A DNA stretch of 38,936 bases from Segatella cerevisiae (GTDB taxonomy: Bacteria > Bacteroidota > Bacteroidia > Bacteroidales > Bacteroidaceae). A model generated the notes under the pieces. The model was given only the letters and a program-made list of their open reading frames with translations, did not search any database and was not told the DNA's origin. Of this stretch, positions 1 through 7,695 are shown piece by piece. Both the position numbers and the translations under genes were made by a program. The stretch's first letter is position 1. Each line of letters begins with the position of its first letter. The stretch is taken from assembly GCF_024054555.1 (NCBI RefSeq), contig NZ_JAMXLY010000033.1, forward strand, positions 1 through 38,936. Direction: 5' to 3'.

Positions 1-85
1 CATTCTTGGTGACGTACACCAAATGAGTGATATAGATAGCTGGGATTCATTTTACTATTCTTTTGTTGTGATAAACCAAAGGTAG
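1..85 (+). CDS. 3' end of an unknown gene entering from the left
   Basis: An open frame runs from base 2 to a TAG at 83-85 and encodes 27 residues ending in SFVVINQR. The residue mix (acidic and aromatic, DIDSWDSFYYSF) looks like a real protein tail, and the frame points towards the truncated ATPase gene on the other strand. No family can be named from so short a piece. The call rests only on an open frame that reaches the window edge. Confidence 0.3.
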   Translation, partial: ILGDVHQMSDIDSWDSFYYSFVVINQR

Positions 86-110
86 CAAAAAAACCTGGCT
101 ATCTTCTTTT

Positions 111-365
111 TTAGTCGTATTTTAATTTACACCTACGCATTTGTCGGATGAACCCTTTTAATTTATCCAACTTAGCCCCCTGGAAGAAATCCCAAGCCGA
201 AAGATGCCGCTTTTTGTCAATATCAATTACAAGACGCAAGGCATCAATAACAGTTGATTTGCCCCCATTATTATGACCAATAATCGCATTCAACCCTTCC
301 GTGAAGTCTATCGTCGAATCCCGAAATCCTCGGAAACCATTAATATGAACCTTGGATATATACAT
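111..365 (-). pseudogene. truncated OLD/RecF-like ATPase, N-terminal fragment
   Basis: The 84 residues begin like OLD-family ATP-dependent nucleases and other SMC/RecF-type ATPases: MYISKVHINGFRGF, then a Walker A motif GHNNGGKST at about residues 30-38 and a helix resembling those that follow the P-loop. Full members have several hundred residues, including Walker B and often a toprim nuclease domain; all of that is missing. The last residues (GFIRQMRRCKLKYD) do not look native. They are encoded by a sequence of which 14 bases recur at 6236-6249, so the gene was probably cut by an insertion or recombination. OLD-type proteins often act in phage defence; here only a remnant is left. Confidence 0.7.
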
Positions 366-392
366 GTTTAAATATTTTAGACTATACCAACC

Positions 393-758
393 TCACTTAT
401 TTTCGACCTCTACAGCATTGACAGATTTCTTAAGGACAAAATTTTGTTGAAATTGACAATTACATTTATGATGACCAGGAATGATATATTCGTTTCTTGA
501 AATAAGTCCCTTATCGTCGTAATATCGAATACGGCATCCATCAACATCAGGTCCTTCTATTAAAAGCTTTCCACAAAAAGGACAGACAAGGGGTATTGCT
601 TCTTTTGTATGCTCTTTCCAATATTCAAGCCATGTTCCCTCATTTGGATGATCATCACCTGTATGAGATGCATTACGTATTTTCGACCCCTCTTTTAAAC
701 AAAGGATTTTAGGGTTTCTCATGTTTCGTTTCTCAAAAAGTTTTACTTTTACATTCAT
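393..758 (-). CDS. small zinc-binding hypothetical protein
   Basis: The protein has about 121 residues if it starts at the ATG at 758; an in-frame TTG at 785 and another ATG at 722 (MRNPKILCLKEGSKI) are alternatives. The middle carries CPFCG and, about 35 residues on, HHKCNC, a CxxC plus HxCxC set likely to hold one zinc. The stretch TGDDHPNEGTWLEYW resembles small Bacteroidales proteins of unknown function. No enzyme motif is visible. It lies 27 bases beyond the truncated ATPase, on the same strand, with a copy of the hairpin repeat just upstream. I do not recognise a function. Confidence 0.55.
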   Translation of the reverse strand: MNVKVKLFEKRNMRNPKILCLKEGSKIRNASHTGDDHPNEGTWLEYWKEHTKEAIPLVCPFCGKLLIEGPDVDGCRIRYYDDKGLISRNEYIIPGHHKCNCQFQQNFVLKKSVNAVEVENK

Positions 759-785
759 AAGAACTAGCGTTTTGTTCGTATTCAA

Positions 786-845
786 ATTGATATCAACACT
801 CTATTGGCAGAGCACTTCAAAGTGTCCTTGATTGTACGTAAAGAG
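786..845 (-). repeat. hairpin repeat, copy A (diverged)
   Basis: This segment is roughly two-thirds identical to the longer repeats at 5991-6079 and 24956-25043. It keeps the central inverted repeat GGACACT-ttga-AGTG (read on the minus strand), although the outer bases differ. It sits directly upstream of a leftward gene, as copy B does. The remaining bases up to about 1090 hold no gene I can support. Confidence 0.45.
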
Positions 846-1090
846 GCTCCCCACGGAACCAATCAAAAGAATTAGTAAATATACCTTTTCCAAGCATTTG
901 TAAAGAGTAATGAAGTTCTTAGATCTATTGTTGATCAGATTAGGTGAAGGGTTGCCGGACGAGAGAGACTGAAACAAGGACGACAAAAATGTGATTCACA
1001 GCAGTCGTGAAGTGCTTCAGTAGATTCACGGTTCAAAGATAGTAAATAAAATGGAAATGGACAATGATTTGTCGTGTTTTTTATGGAAAA

Positions 1091-1127
1091 TAGAATCAAT
1101 CAATAGAAACAATTGTTTTTGTTGATT
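1091..1127 (-). terminator. AT-rich inverted repeat downstream of the capsule operon
   Basis: GAATCAA at the left and TTGATTC at the right enclose complementary inner sequence with an AACAATTGTT core, giving a long AT-rich stem with a small mismatch. It lies about 80 bases beyond the last leftward capsule sequence. A short T-rich stretch follows the stem on the minus strand. It could end leftward capsule transcription, but the stem is weak, so it may only be a palindromic repeat. Confidence 0.35.
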
Positions 1128-1206
1128 CAATCGAAGCCCTGCAAGGTAAGGTGGCCAATAACAAGGCGGTGAAATGATATACGGATACGATTCGGGACCT
1201 TCCACA

Positions 1207-1341
1207 TCAGGCGCTCTTCCCTATCCGCCACAGGAAATGCCAGGTACGGAACAGGGGCTCACTGAGGGCCTCAGAAGGATACAGACGGATGAAATGGAGG
1301 TTACGGTAAATCTTCAGGAAATACTTCTTCACCATGCCCTG
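1207..1341 (-). pseudogene. duplicated C-terminal tail of a PF14907-type nucleotidyltransferase
   Basis: Read leftward, this stretch encodes YPSEALSEPLFRTWHFLW before a TGA stop. The neighbouring gene ends in the near-identical YPSEALCEPLFRTNFFLW. Only about 45 residues of tail remain; there is no start codon of its own upstream of the similarity and no catalytic region. It is best read as the last part of a second, paralogous nucleotidyltransferase gene whose body was lost by recombination with the copy upstream. Confidence 0.65.
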
Positions 1342-1373
1342 ACGGGTAAAATGATCATACTTCGTAAAGAACT

Positions 1374-2453
1374 TTATTTCAATCCCTTCCACTTCTTCCA
1401 CAGGAAGAAATTAGTCCTAAACAACGGTTCGCACAATGCCTCAGAAGGATAGCGGTTTACGAAACGCAGGTTACGCCGTGACATCCGGAAGTAACGGTGG
1501 AAAATCGTCTCACCTGCCTTACTGCCCAACCGGTCATCATACTGCCCGAAGTTTCCACCCTTCATGACCTCCTCTAAAAGGAAACGCCCGTCCCGCTCAT
1601 TCTCATCAAAAAGCATATATTGTTTTTCCAAACCAAAGGCAGTCCCCAGCACATACATCACCCCTTGGGCAAAACGTTTCATGCCCAGATTCTTTATCGT
1701 CCGGACCACAGTGTCATGATCCTCAAGGGAGACCTTCTGCTTCAGGACGAAATAGTAGTCCATCAGTTGCCTGAGCCCTATCCCTTCAGAGAATAGATGC
1801 CGGTAAAGATGTGACAGGATAAACACCATGTTAAAAGAAACCGTCGGCACAGAAATCTCGCCGGCATCATCAGGAAGCATTACCCTATTTGCACATTGTC
1901 CATCCACCATCGAATGGAACCATTTCTGCATCTTCCTATTCCTCCACGGAGAATACATATAAGAAGGAGTAATGTGCACCTCCATTGGAACACCTGGTAT
2001 GACCGGGCAGTCAATATGATGGTAGCGCTCCACTTGTCCGGGACAAAGTCGATTCGCATAATCTATGATTTTCCTTCTTCCCCCTGCCAGCCAGATGTCT
2101 ATATCTCCCGGCATCCGGCTCATCGGATCAGGGTATAACAGAGCAAGCCCCTGCCCTTTCAAGATACAATTTCGGAAACCAGCATGTTCGAATTTCTGAG
2201 AGGCCCAAACACAAGAATCGTTCATCCTCTCATTCTGTTTCCGGATCTGCTCATACGCAGCATACCATTTCAAGATCAGTTCCTTCCCCGGTTTACCACC
2301 ATTATCACTATACATATTCCGAACATACCGCTGCAATCCGTCAAACAGTACACCGATCAATGCCTGCTTACAGGCCATTTGGAACAAAGCCTTCCAGTCA
2401 GCCTCCGTCAGAGAACCAGACACAGAAGTCGAAGAACCGACACAGAACTTCAA
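1374..2453 (-). CDS. nucleotidyltransferase family protein (PF14907-like)
   Basis: The 359-residue protein matches the uncharacterised nucleotidyltransferase family often found at the ends of Bacteroides capsule loci. Residues 15-40 carry the conserved LTEADWKALFQMACKQ region, residues near 97-120 carry LKGQG and GDIDIWL (the Gly and Asp-x-Asp of the fold), and later VEHIT-like residues (MEVHIT) supply a possible third carboxylate site. The frame upstream contains no ATG after a stop, so TTG at 2453 is the best start. It is the last intact gene of the leftward polysaccharide operon. Its substrate is unknown. A rightward promoter and small ORF overlap its 5' flank. Confidence 0.75.
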   Translation of the reverse strand: MKFCVGSSTSVSGSLTEADWKALFQMACKQALIGVLFDGLQRYVRNMYSDNGGKPGKELILKWYAAYEQIRKQNERMNDSCVWASQKFEHAGFRNCILKGQGLALLYPDPMSRMPGDIDIWLAGGRRKIIDYANRLCPGQVERYHHIDCPVIPGVPMEVHITPSYMYSPWRNRKMQKWFHSMVDGQCANRVMLPDDAGEISVPTVSFNMVFILSHLYRHLFSEGIGLRQLMDYYFVLKQKVSLEDHDTVVRTIKNLGMKRFAQGVMYVLGTAFGLEKQYMLFDENERDGRFLLEEVMKGGNFGQYDDRLGSKAGETIFHRYFRMSRRNLRFVNRYPSEALCEPLFRTNFFLWKKWKGLK

Positions 2454-2470
2454 AAAATAAAAGAAAAATG

Positions 2471-2501
2471 TTTGTGTTTTGTCTATGATAGATTACCTTT
2501 G
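2471..2501 (+). promoter_or_regulatory. Bacteroides-type promoter facing against the capsule operon
   Basis: TTTG at 2471-2474 and TACCTTTG at 2494-2501 match the Bacteroides -33 (TTTG) and -7 (TAnnTTTG) elements with 19 bases between them. Transcription would run rightward and start at about 2505-2509, right at the ATG of the 29-codon ORF at 2507. Opposite leftward genes surround it, so it could also drive an RNA antisense to wecG. Confidence 0.6.
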
Positions 2502-2506
2502 CAACA

Positions 2507-2596
2507 ATGAAAAAATTCTTCAGAATTCTTATCTCCTATCTCGTAGCCATTGTTTTGCTACCCATTGCATGGATCTGTAAACTGTTCAGAAAGTAA
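2507..2596 (+). CDS. 29-residue membrane-like small ORF
   Basis: This ORF encodes MKKFFRILISYLVAIVLL followed by PIAWICKLFRK: a positively charged start, one hydrophobic segment of about 18 residues and a basic tail, as in single-pass small membrane proteins. It follows a well-formed Bacteroides promoter so closely that the message would be nearly leaderless. Its stop codon (2594-2596) directly abuts the stop of the convergent glycosyltransferase gene (2597). It is very short, so it might instead mark a small or antisense RNA. Confidence 0.45.
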   Translation: MKKFFRILISYLVAIVLLPIAWICKLFRK

Positions 2597-3349
2597 TCAC
2601 TTCTTGAATGGATCGTGATAAATGCCCAATAACTGTTTTGCAAAATAATAGAAGAACTGAATATCATCCACAAAATAACGCTTGAACAACCGTTTCGGTT
2701 CCTTTAAAAAACGATACAGCCATTCCAACGCGAATTTCTGGAAAAACGTTGGTGCCCGCTTTACATTCCCGGCTTCGAAATCAATCGTAGCACCTAATGC
2801 CATAAATAATTTCACTCCCTGCATTCGACCACGATACTTCATTATCCATTTCTCCTGTTTGGGAGCTCCAACACCCACAAGTAAAACATTGGCACCACTG
2901 TCATTGACAATATGTAAAAGTTGCTCACATTCATCATCATTCTTCTCAAAACCAAAAGAGGGCGAATGAGCACCAACTACAATCTGCCTGCCCACTTTCG
3001 CATTAATATTCTCCATTGCCTTAGCTGCGACTCCCTCTTTAGCACCTAACAAGAATATCTTACAATTTTCATCATCCTTATGGTACATATAATAAGAAGT
3101 AAAGAAACTTGATCCGGGAATAGCCTCCCTAATCGGATACTTCAATAATTTTGAAAACAACAATAGAATTTTGCTATCACAAATCACCCAATCCGCTTTC
3201 TGATAGACTTCATAGAAGTCACTGTCATGCTGGAGTTTTATTAGATGATCAAGATTAGGGGTAACAAGCACACCCTCTTGTAACTGTTCAAGCAACTGCC
3301 TTCTTGAAATTTGAAGAATATCTATATTTAATAACCTTACTTTATCCAT
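2597..3349 (-). CDS. WecG/TagA/CpsF family glycosyltransferase (GT26)
   Basis: This 250-residue enzyme probably adds an N-acetylmannosaminyl-type or related sugar to the lipid-linked second position of a polysaccharide repeat unit at the inner membrane. It carries the family signature: TPNLDHLIKL near residue 29, GSSFF, GVGAPKQEKW at about 162-171 and GATIDFEAGNVKRAP at about 189-203, followed by the ALEWLYRFLKEPKRLFKRY tail. Length is typical. It starts at ATG 3349. Its place near the 3' end of the operon is common in Bacteroidales capsule loci. The exact donor sugar cannot be told from sequence. Confidence 0.9.
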   Translation of the reverse strand: MDKVRLLNIDILQISRRQLLEQLQEGVLVTPNLDHLIKLQHDSDFYEVYQKADWVICDSKILLLFSKLLKYPIREAIPGSSFFTSYYMYHKDDENCKIFLLGAKEGVAAKAMENINAKVGRQIVVGAHSPSFGFEKNDDECEQLLHIVNDSGANVLLVGVGAPKQEKWIMKYRGRMQGVKLFMALGATIDFEAGNVKRAPTFFQKFALEWLYRFLKEPKRLFKRYFVDDIQFFYYFAKQLLGIYHDPFKK

Positions 3350-3385
3350 ATTATTCTAAAAAATTTCTTTTTATCATTAATTCAA

Positions 3386-4171
3386 TTATTTTGAATTTAA
3401 TGTATCTTCTGAGATATTTTTCTTATAAAGCTCAAAATTAGAACTTTGGGCAACCATCTTTCTGTTTACTCTATTAGCATACCACACCCCAAATGGTTTT
3501 ATATAAAATCTACATAGCTTCACCATGGGACGAAGACATTCATATACACTTGTTCCCCTATGCCATGACCCCATACCTTCATGAATAGTATACCCCAAAC
3601 GATGATAAGACACAGAATCAAAATACCATCTTGGGTAAATAAAACAACCTGTAGCAAATTCATTGTATTTACCATTAAGTTTAAAATTTGGGAAATAATC
3701 TATCAAAGCTTGGGTGAAATACCCATTATTAACATTTACGGATCCCTTGGTAAACTTTTCACATATATCTAACAAATATTTGATAAAAGGATGGCGTGGC
3801 TTTACCATAATAAAAGCAGTACTAACTATATCATCAAAAGCATAACCTAAAATCATATTTGCATAAAAAAAAGAATCCGGTAGTGATTTTTTCACAAATA
3901 TATCTGTATCAAGATATATACCTCCATATTCATAAAGTGCCTGCAACCTTGTATAATCAGATAAAAATGCCCACATTTTTTTATTGTATAGATAACGTAC
4001 GTAATCGTTATTATCTATGCGTGAATTTAGTTCATTCCACTTTATAACTTTGCCTTTTTTAAAAAATATTTTAGGAAAGCTCCTAATGCATTTCCTAATA
4101 ATATAATTCATTGTATTACCACCATACCAACAATAATGAACAATATGAGGAATTTGATATTCTTTTTCCAT
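3386..4171 (-). CDS. GT32-type (Gly_transf_sug) capsular glycosyltransferase
   Basis: The protein starts best at ATG 4171 (MEKEYQIPHIVHYCWYGG), giving 261 residues; a TTG at 4195 would extend it. It has the GT32 hallmarks: IPHIVHYCWYGG at the N-terminus, then DYTRLQALYEYGGIYLDTD with the metal-binding DxD at about residues 96-98, and later RHPFIKY. It should transfer a nucleotide-activated sugar in the cytosol onto the growing repeat unit. It is AT-rich like its neighbours. The sugar and linkage are unknown. Confidence 0.85.
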   Translation of the reverse strand: MEKEYQIPHIVHYCWYGGNTMNYIIRKCIRSFPKIFFKKGKVIKWNELNSRIDNNDYVRYLYNKKMWAFLSDYTRLQALYEYGGIYLDTDIFVKKSLPDSFFYANMILGYAFDDIVSTAFIMVKPRHPFIKYLLDICEKFTKGSVNVNNGYFTQALIDYFPNFKLNGKYNEFATGCFIYPRWYFDSVSYHRLGYTIHEGMGSWHRGTSVYECLRPMVKLCRFYIKPFGVWYANRVNRKMVAQSSNFELYKKNISEDTLNSK

Positions 4172-4238
4172 AAATACAAATTGTTTTTTATACAAATTAC
4201 ATTCTTTCCCTTTAAGATCTATCTATATCTATAATAAA

Positions 4239-5432
4239 TCAAATTTTATCTAATTTTTCAAGCAGTTTCATCCAGCTCTTGTAAATTTCATCCAGTGAAT
4301 ACTGCTTGCTCTTTTCCATGGCAGCCAAGGGCATTGCATGAGTACCTTCCAGGTCCTTAATGACGGACTCTACCCCCCTTGCCATTTCTTCTGCAGAGAA
4401 AGTTCCGTTTATCTTCGGCACGATAATACCGTCCTTACCCTGATTTATAATATCCCGCACGGCAGCGAAACTTTCATAAACCACAGGAATGACACCAAAG
4501 CTCATAGCCTCAGCAAGAACCAGAGGGAAACCTTCGAACTCACTTGTCAGCACCAAGATACTTGCACGCTTATAATATTCCAATGGAGATTGAAAACCTT
4601 CAAAATTCACTCTTTCCAATTTCAAGCTTTTAGCCTGTTGCTCCAATTGACTGCGTTCTTCACCGTCCCCCACAATCGTCAAATTCCAATCCGGATAGTT
4701 TCCTTCCAGCACTTTCCATGTATCAAGCACACGTGACACACGTTTCTGAATGAAATCAAGCCTCCCTACAAATAAAATCTCCTTTTTCTTCTCTGTAGGA
4801 TTATAACTATATCCTTTCACATCAATTGTTACTGGATTGGTCTGTACGACCAGATGCCTGGGATTTCTGATTCCTGTAAAGTCTTTGAACTTATCCACAA
4901 AACTCGGAGAAAGCACCATATACAAATCACTATGCTTATAGTTGTATCTCATGCCCCAAGATGTAATAGCATGAAAGGCCCATCTCTTGCATTTCAGATA
5001 AAGGTATTTGAAAGTACTAGTAGCATGGGCTAATTCTATATCCACACTCTGCAATCGTCCATTCTTGTCAGGAGAATTGTGATAAACCGATATAAATTTC
5101 ACATTCAAACCTTTCGCAGCTTTCTGCGCTACCCTAATTGGGACGACAGGCAGCCCCCACTGATTGATTACAATATGTACATGTTCTTCCAGCATTACCG
5201 CACGCATGGAATAAACATTTTCTTCACTGCATACGAGATTGCGCAAAATGTATAATCTGACACGTTTATCCAATCTACTTTCTATGGAATGTTCAGACGA
5301 GGCAAAGGCAAAAATGGAAACATGATAACCTTCAGCCACAAATTTATTGGCTAATACAGAAGTCACGACTTCCACTCCGCCGATATCGAATGTTTTTAAA
5401 ATAAATAAGATGCTCATCTCTATTTTTTCCAT
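4239..5432 (-). CDS. GT4-family glycosyltransferase
   Basis: About 397 residues with a GT-B layout: N-terminal LKTFDIGGVEVVTSVLA, and a C-terminal nucleotide-sugar site with EILFVGRLDFIQKR, the E-x7-E region FEGFPLVLAEAMSFG and GVIPVVYES. ATG 5432 is the natural start because it overlaps the TGA of the acetyltransferase upstream (TGATG), pointing to translational coupling; ATG 5402 (MSILFILKTF) is an alternative. The reading frame also stays open upstream into the acetyltransferase. A one-base lengthening of the C9 tract at 5461-5469 would therefore fuse the two proteins. Acts on lipid-linked capsule intermediates in the cytosol. Confidence 0.88.
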   Translation of the reverse strand: MEKIEMSILFILKTFDIGGVEVVTSVLANKFVAEGYHVSIFAFASSEHSIESRLDKRVRLYILRNLVCSEENVYSMRAVMLEEHVHIVINQWGLPVVPIRVAQKAAKGLNVKFISVYHNSPDKNGRLQSVDIELAHATSTFKYLYLKCKRWAFHAITSWGMRYNYKHSDLYMVLSPSFVDKFKDFTGIRNPRHLVVQTNPVTIDVKGYSYNPTEKKKEILFVGRLDFIQKRVSRVLDTWKVLEGNYPDWNLTIVGDGEERSQLEQQAKSLKLERVNFEGFQSPLEYYKRASILVLTSEFEGFPLVLAEAMSFGVIPVVYESFAAVRDIINQGKDGIIVPKINGTFSAEEMARGVESVIKDLEGTHAMPLAAMEKSKQYSLDEIYKSWMKLLEKLDKI

Positions 5433-5971
5433 CAAAGGGCAAACCAATAACGATAAGATTGGGGGGGGGTATCTACAGTCCTATACCTTAATATTCTAGC
5501 TGGATTCCCTCCTGCCACAGCATTGGCATCAATATCCTTTGTAACCACGCTCCCCGGTAAGATGACACAATTTTTGTGCAGCGTAACTCCGGGCATTATT
5601 AGAACATTGGCAAAGACGAACACACCATCTTCCAATACTACAGGCTTTCCTTTTGTTCTAAACATCGGATCATCAATATCATGCCCTAAAGTATAAATTT
5701 TCACATGATGTGCCAATCCTACATTATTTCCAATCCTAATGCCTCGGCGATTATCCAAATAACACCCAAAATTTACTACGGAATTTTTTCCGATAGTCAG
5801 CTTTCCTACATGAAAGAACTTGCAATAACGGTGTATTACACTACCTGAATGAATCTTGATCCCGAATAATCTCAAATAATAGTTCCTTAATGGATTTGGA
5901 ACAAGATTGTAGGTTAAATTCAGAAAGGCTACTAACAGAAACTTACATTGCAATAAAATGATTTTAATCAT
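5432..5971 (-). CDS. left-handed beta-helix acyltransferase (WcaF/LbH type)
   Basis: The 179-residue protein has hexapeptide repeats (VGKLTIGKNSVVNFGCY, GIRIGNNVGLAHHVKIY) and the ending typical of maltose/galactoside O-acetyltransferase-like enzymes: NCVILPGSVVTKDIDANAVAGGNPARILRYR. It probably O-acetylates (or otherwise acylates) a capsule sugar using acetyl-CoA. The coding strand has nine C in a row in the last 15 codons (VDTPPQ), just before the TGA that overlaps the downstream GT4 start. The present tract length keeps the normal stop. The start is ATG 5971, with hairpin repeat B immediately upstream. Confidence 0.85.
   Translation of the reverse strand: MIKIILLQCKFLLVAFLNLTYNLVPNPLRNYYLRLFGIKIHSGSVIHRYCKFFHVGKLTIGKNSVVNFGCYLDNRRGIRIGNNVGLAHHVKIYTLGHDIDDPMFRTKGKPVVLEDGVFVFANVLIMPGVTLHKNCVILPGSVVTKDIDANAVAGGNPARILRYRTVDTPPQSYRYWFAL
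5461..5469. repeat. C9 homopolymer at the end of the acetyltransferase gene
   Basis: Nine consecutive G on the plus strand (C in the coding strand). At nine the acetyltransferase stops at TGA 5432-5434. At ten it reads in frame into the GT4 gene downstream. At eight it runs about 40 codons further in the third frame. Runs this long are rare outside the capsule genes of this window. Confidence 0.8.
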
Positions 5972-5990
5972 ATCTTTTAGGTTTGTGTGT

Positions 5991-6079
5991 CCAATTAATG
6001 TCTACGCCCTATCAGCAGGGCACTTTAGAGTGTCCCTGATTTTAAGTTACAAATAAAACTGAAGAGATTTTAATTGATG
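5991..6079 (-). repeat. 89-bp hairpin repeat, copy B
   Basis: This segment aligns end to end with 24956-25043 in the same orientation, at about 85% identity and with one 1-base gap; a weaker copy is at 786-845. On the minus strand the core is CAGGG-a-CACT-ctaa-AGTG-CCCTG, a stem kept in all copies despite base changes. The copy lies directly upstream of the acetyltransferase at 5971. Confidence 0.75.
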
Positions 6080-6159
6080 ACCAGCTTCCGCCTTATTAGA
6101 GGAAGAGAATTTTTTCAAAATCTGTCGTACTCAACATCATTCTTGATTTTTGATGTGAG

Positions 6160-6249
6160 CACAAATGTAACATTTGTGAGGGTGTGGGGGTGGCAAGATG
6201 CCTATTTTGGACGCTTACTGCCGTATCACTCGAAATGTCGGATGAACCC
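6160..6249. other. junction segment with an IS66-like end and a shared 14-mer
   Basis: The gap between the SecB-like gene and the acetyltransferase (5972-6339) holds no gene. Besides repeat B it contains a perfect inverted repeat CACAAATG-taa-CATTTGTG at 6160-6178, a sequence reading GTAAGCGTCC on the minus strand at 6209-6218 (the start of the IS66 terminal repeat seen at 23850), and TGTCGGATGAACCC at 6236-6249, repeated exactly at 142-155. Together these suggest a scar of past insertions at the edge of the TA module. Confidence 0.4.
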
Positions 6250-6280
6250 AAAATAAGAGCTATCCGAATGAGTTAATAAT

Positions 6281-6322
6281 CATACATTGAACAGAGCAAA
6301 TAAAATCGCTGATCAATGTATG
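6281..6322 (-). terminator. inverted repeat after the TA-chaperone operon
   Basis: CATACATTGA at 6281-6290 pairs perfectly with TCAATGTATG at 6313-6322 around a 22-base loop, 18 bases beyond the stop of the SecB-like gene. It could end leftward transcription of the operon, although the loop is large and no clear U-run follows. Confidence 0.35.
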
Positions 6323-6339
6323 GTTGTATACGTGGCCTA

Positions 6340-6789
6340 TTATTTTGTAGCCTTCGCTTTTTTCGCCTGCTTGTTATGAGAGTCAGAGATAACCTTCATT
6401 GGAATTAGAGGAAGAATCTGTCCATCAAGATAGGTTCCAACTATATTCTTCGCAAAGATACCCCTCAATGCACCAAGTGCTACATTAATGAAAGTATCTA
6501 TAAGTTGCGGCACAGATGACCGGAACGTTTCTTCGTCGTCCTGCTTGATGATTTCATCAAAAGGATTTAGAGAAAACTCTGCCCTAACTGTGTCTTCAGC
6601 CAAGCTGATGCCGTCTTGAACCGTGACTATACGAGCCCCAGCTTCCACTAAAATTGTCTTTGATTGTCTGTCAGCTTTCTCACGATGGAAGAACTCAAAC
6701 GTTACGGCTTCCTTGTCATCCAATTTGTAGTCGTAATTGATTTTGAATTCTATCTCTTTTAATGAGAGTATGTTATATCTTATTTGCAT
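6340..6789 (-). CDS. SecB-like chaperone of a toxin-antitoxin-chaperone system
   Basis: The 149-residue protein resembles the SecB fold. It has strand-rich N-terminal sequence (YNILSLKEIEFKINYDYKL), an acidic middle, then the SecB-type helical tail VPQLIDTFINVALGALRGIF and a closing LPLIPM resembling the proline-rich end of SecB. It is the third gene of a tight operon behind a HigB-like toxin and an XRE antitoxin, with 9 bases between it and the antitoxin gene. This matches the known TAC arrangement, in which a dedicated SecB-like chaperone binds the antitoxin C-terminus and protects it from proteolysis. It has no known link to capsule synthesis, so it is probably cargo. Confidence 0.75.
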   Translation of the reverse strand: MQIRYNILSLKEIEFKINYDYKLDDKEAVTFEFFHREKADRQSKTILVEAGARIVTVQDGISLAEDTVRAEFSLNPFDEIIKQDDEETFRSSVPQLIDTFINVALGALRGIFAKNIVGTYLDGQILPLIPMKVISDSHNKQAKKAKATK

Positions 6790-6798
6790 GGTTCCTTC

Positions 6799-7212
6799 TT
6801 ATACACATTTTGCATATTCGTCTATATAGTGCGCTTCAAGTTTTACAGGCACTGTAGCGTAACTATATGATTTATAATGCTTGGTTGCAGTCACATTTTG
6901 TGTACATTCCTTTTTTATTATGCACGAGTCAAAGAGCGTGGTATCAAGCAAGCGCATGTCAAGCACTCGCTCAATATCCGTCATTGTATCAATAGTCAAG
7001 TTTCTGTCACCTGATAGTATGTCTGAGACTTCTGATGCTGGCTTTCCTATTTTCTCCGCGAATACTTTCTGGGGCATTTTCAATTCACGAAGACGACGAC
7101 TGATTTTGGTCGCAATAATTATTTTATTACGCACCTTGCGCCGATTGGCTTCGCCATATTTGGTCAAAGCATCGGCGATAATACTTCTTTTCTCATTCAT
7201 AGTCTTCATCAT
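6799..7212 (-). CDS. XRE/HigA-type antitoxin with C-terminal extension
   Basis: The HTH domain lies at about residues 44-86 (RELKMPQKVFAEKIGKPAS, then DILSGDRNLTIDTM). It should bind the toxin and repress the operon through the palindrome at 7711-7728. About 50 residues follow the HTH and end YSYATVPVKLEAHYIDEYAK, rich in aromatic and hydrophobic residues. In TAC systems such a tail (the chaperone-addiction region) makes the antitoxin depend on its SecB-like partner. The start is ATG 7212 or ATG 7200; either overlaps the end of the toxin gene, so the two are translationally coupled. Confidence 0.82.
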   Translation of the reverse strand: MMKTMNEKRSIIADALTKYGEANRRKVRNKIIIATKISRRLRELKMPQKVFAEKIGKPASEVSDILSGDRNLTIDTMTDIERVLDMRLLDTTLFDSCIIKKECTQNVTATKHYKSYSYATVPVKLEAHYIDEYAKCV

Positions 7213-7675
7213 AAATAGTTATAGTTCCATCTTTTTCTATCTCCATATTGCCTTTCTGCAGGAACTTGTTAATCACAGCGGCAACATCTTTCATTGCTTG
7301 TGCAGCCTGGTTTAGTATTTCATCTTCTTGATAAGCCTTGATTCTCGGATCTTTCCATCCCCCGGAACCACAAACAATAAGTTTCTCACCCAAATACATA
7401 CAATATAGTCGGAATCTCTTGCTTTCGTCCTTGAGACAAACTACACCGTCGCCTGCTTTACCCTCATTGTGCTTGAACAAATTAGATTCACAACCAGTAT
7501 AATGTCCCATATCACTTAGCTTTTCAAGTATATTTCCTACTTCATTCGGATATTTGGTTATATTTTCCTCTATGAAATGTTCAAGATAAGTTTGTTCGTC
7601 TCCCTTGTCTTGAACACTGTATATCTTCGCTTTACTGCCTGATAATTCTTCATGTTCTTTTAGATGAAAGTACAT
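7193..7675 (-). CDS. HigB/RelE-like toxin of the TA-chaperone operon
   Basis: The 160-residue protein precedes an XRE antitoxin, the gene order of higBA. Its centre contains KRFRLYCMYLGEKLIVCGSG and then GWKDPRIKAYQEDEI, the pattern of a RelE/HigB/Gp49 beta-sheet with basic residues, a fold that cleaves mRNA on the ribosome. The N-terminal 70 residues are longer than in classical HigB and are not recognised. Start at ATG 7675, with a perfect -7 box and a palindromic operator upstream. The toxin call depends largely on context plus this core; the catalytic residues cannot be assigned by eye. Confidence 0.7.
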   Translation of the reverse strand: MYFHLKEHEELSGSKAKIYSVQDKGDEQTYLEHFIEENITKYPNEVGNILEKLSDMGHYTGCESNLFKHNEGKAGDGVVCLKDESKRFRLYCMYLGEKLIVCGSGGWKDPRIKAYQEDEILNQAAQAMKDVAAVINKFLQKGNMEIEKDGTITIYDEDYE

Positions 7676-7695
7676 ATCTTATATGATTTCAATTG

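Noticed and set aside
111..365. Intact OLD nuclease defence gene
   Set aside because: Only the Walker A part is present and the last residues are encoded by foreign sequence, so it is a remnant.
801..986. Leftward 61-codon open frame
   Set aside because: It ends within hairpin repeat A, has no recognisable domain, and its sequence is explained by the repeat.
1174..1452. Rightward 92-codon open frame
   Set aside because: It is antisense to the nucleotidyltransferase tails, with no domain or start signal of its own.
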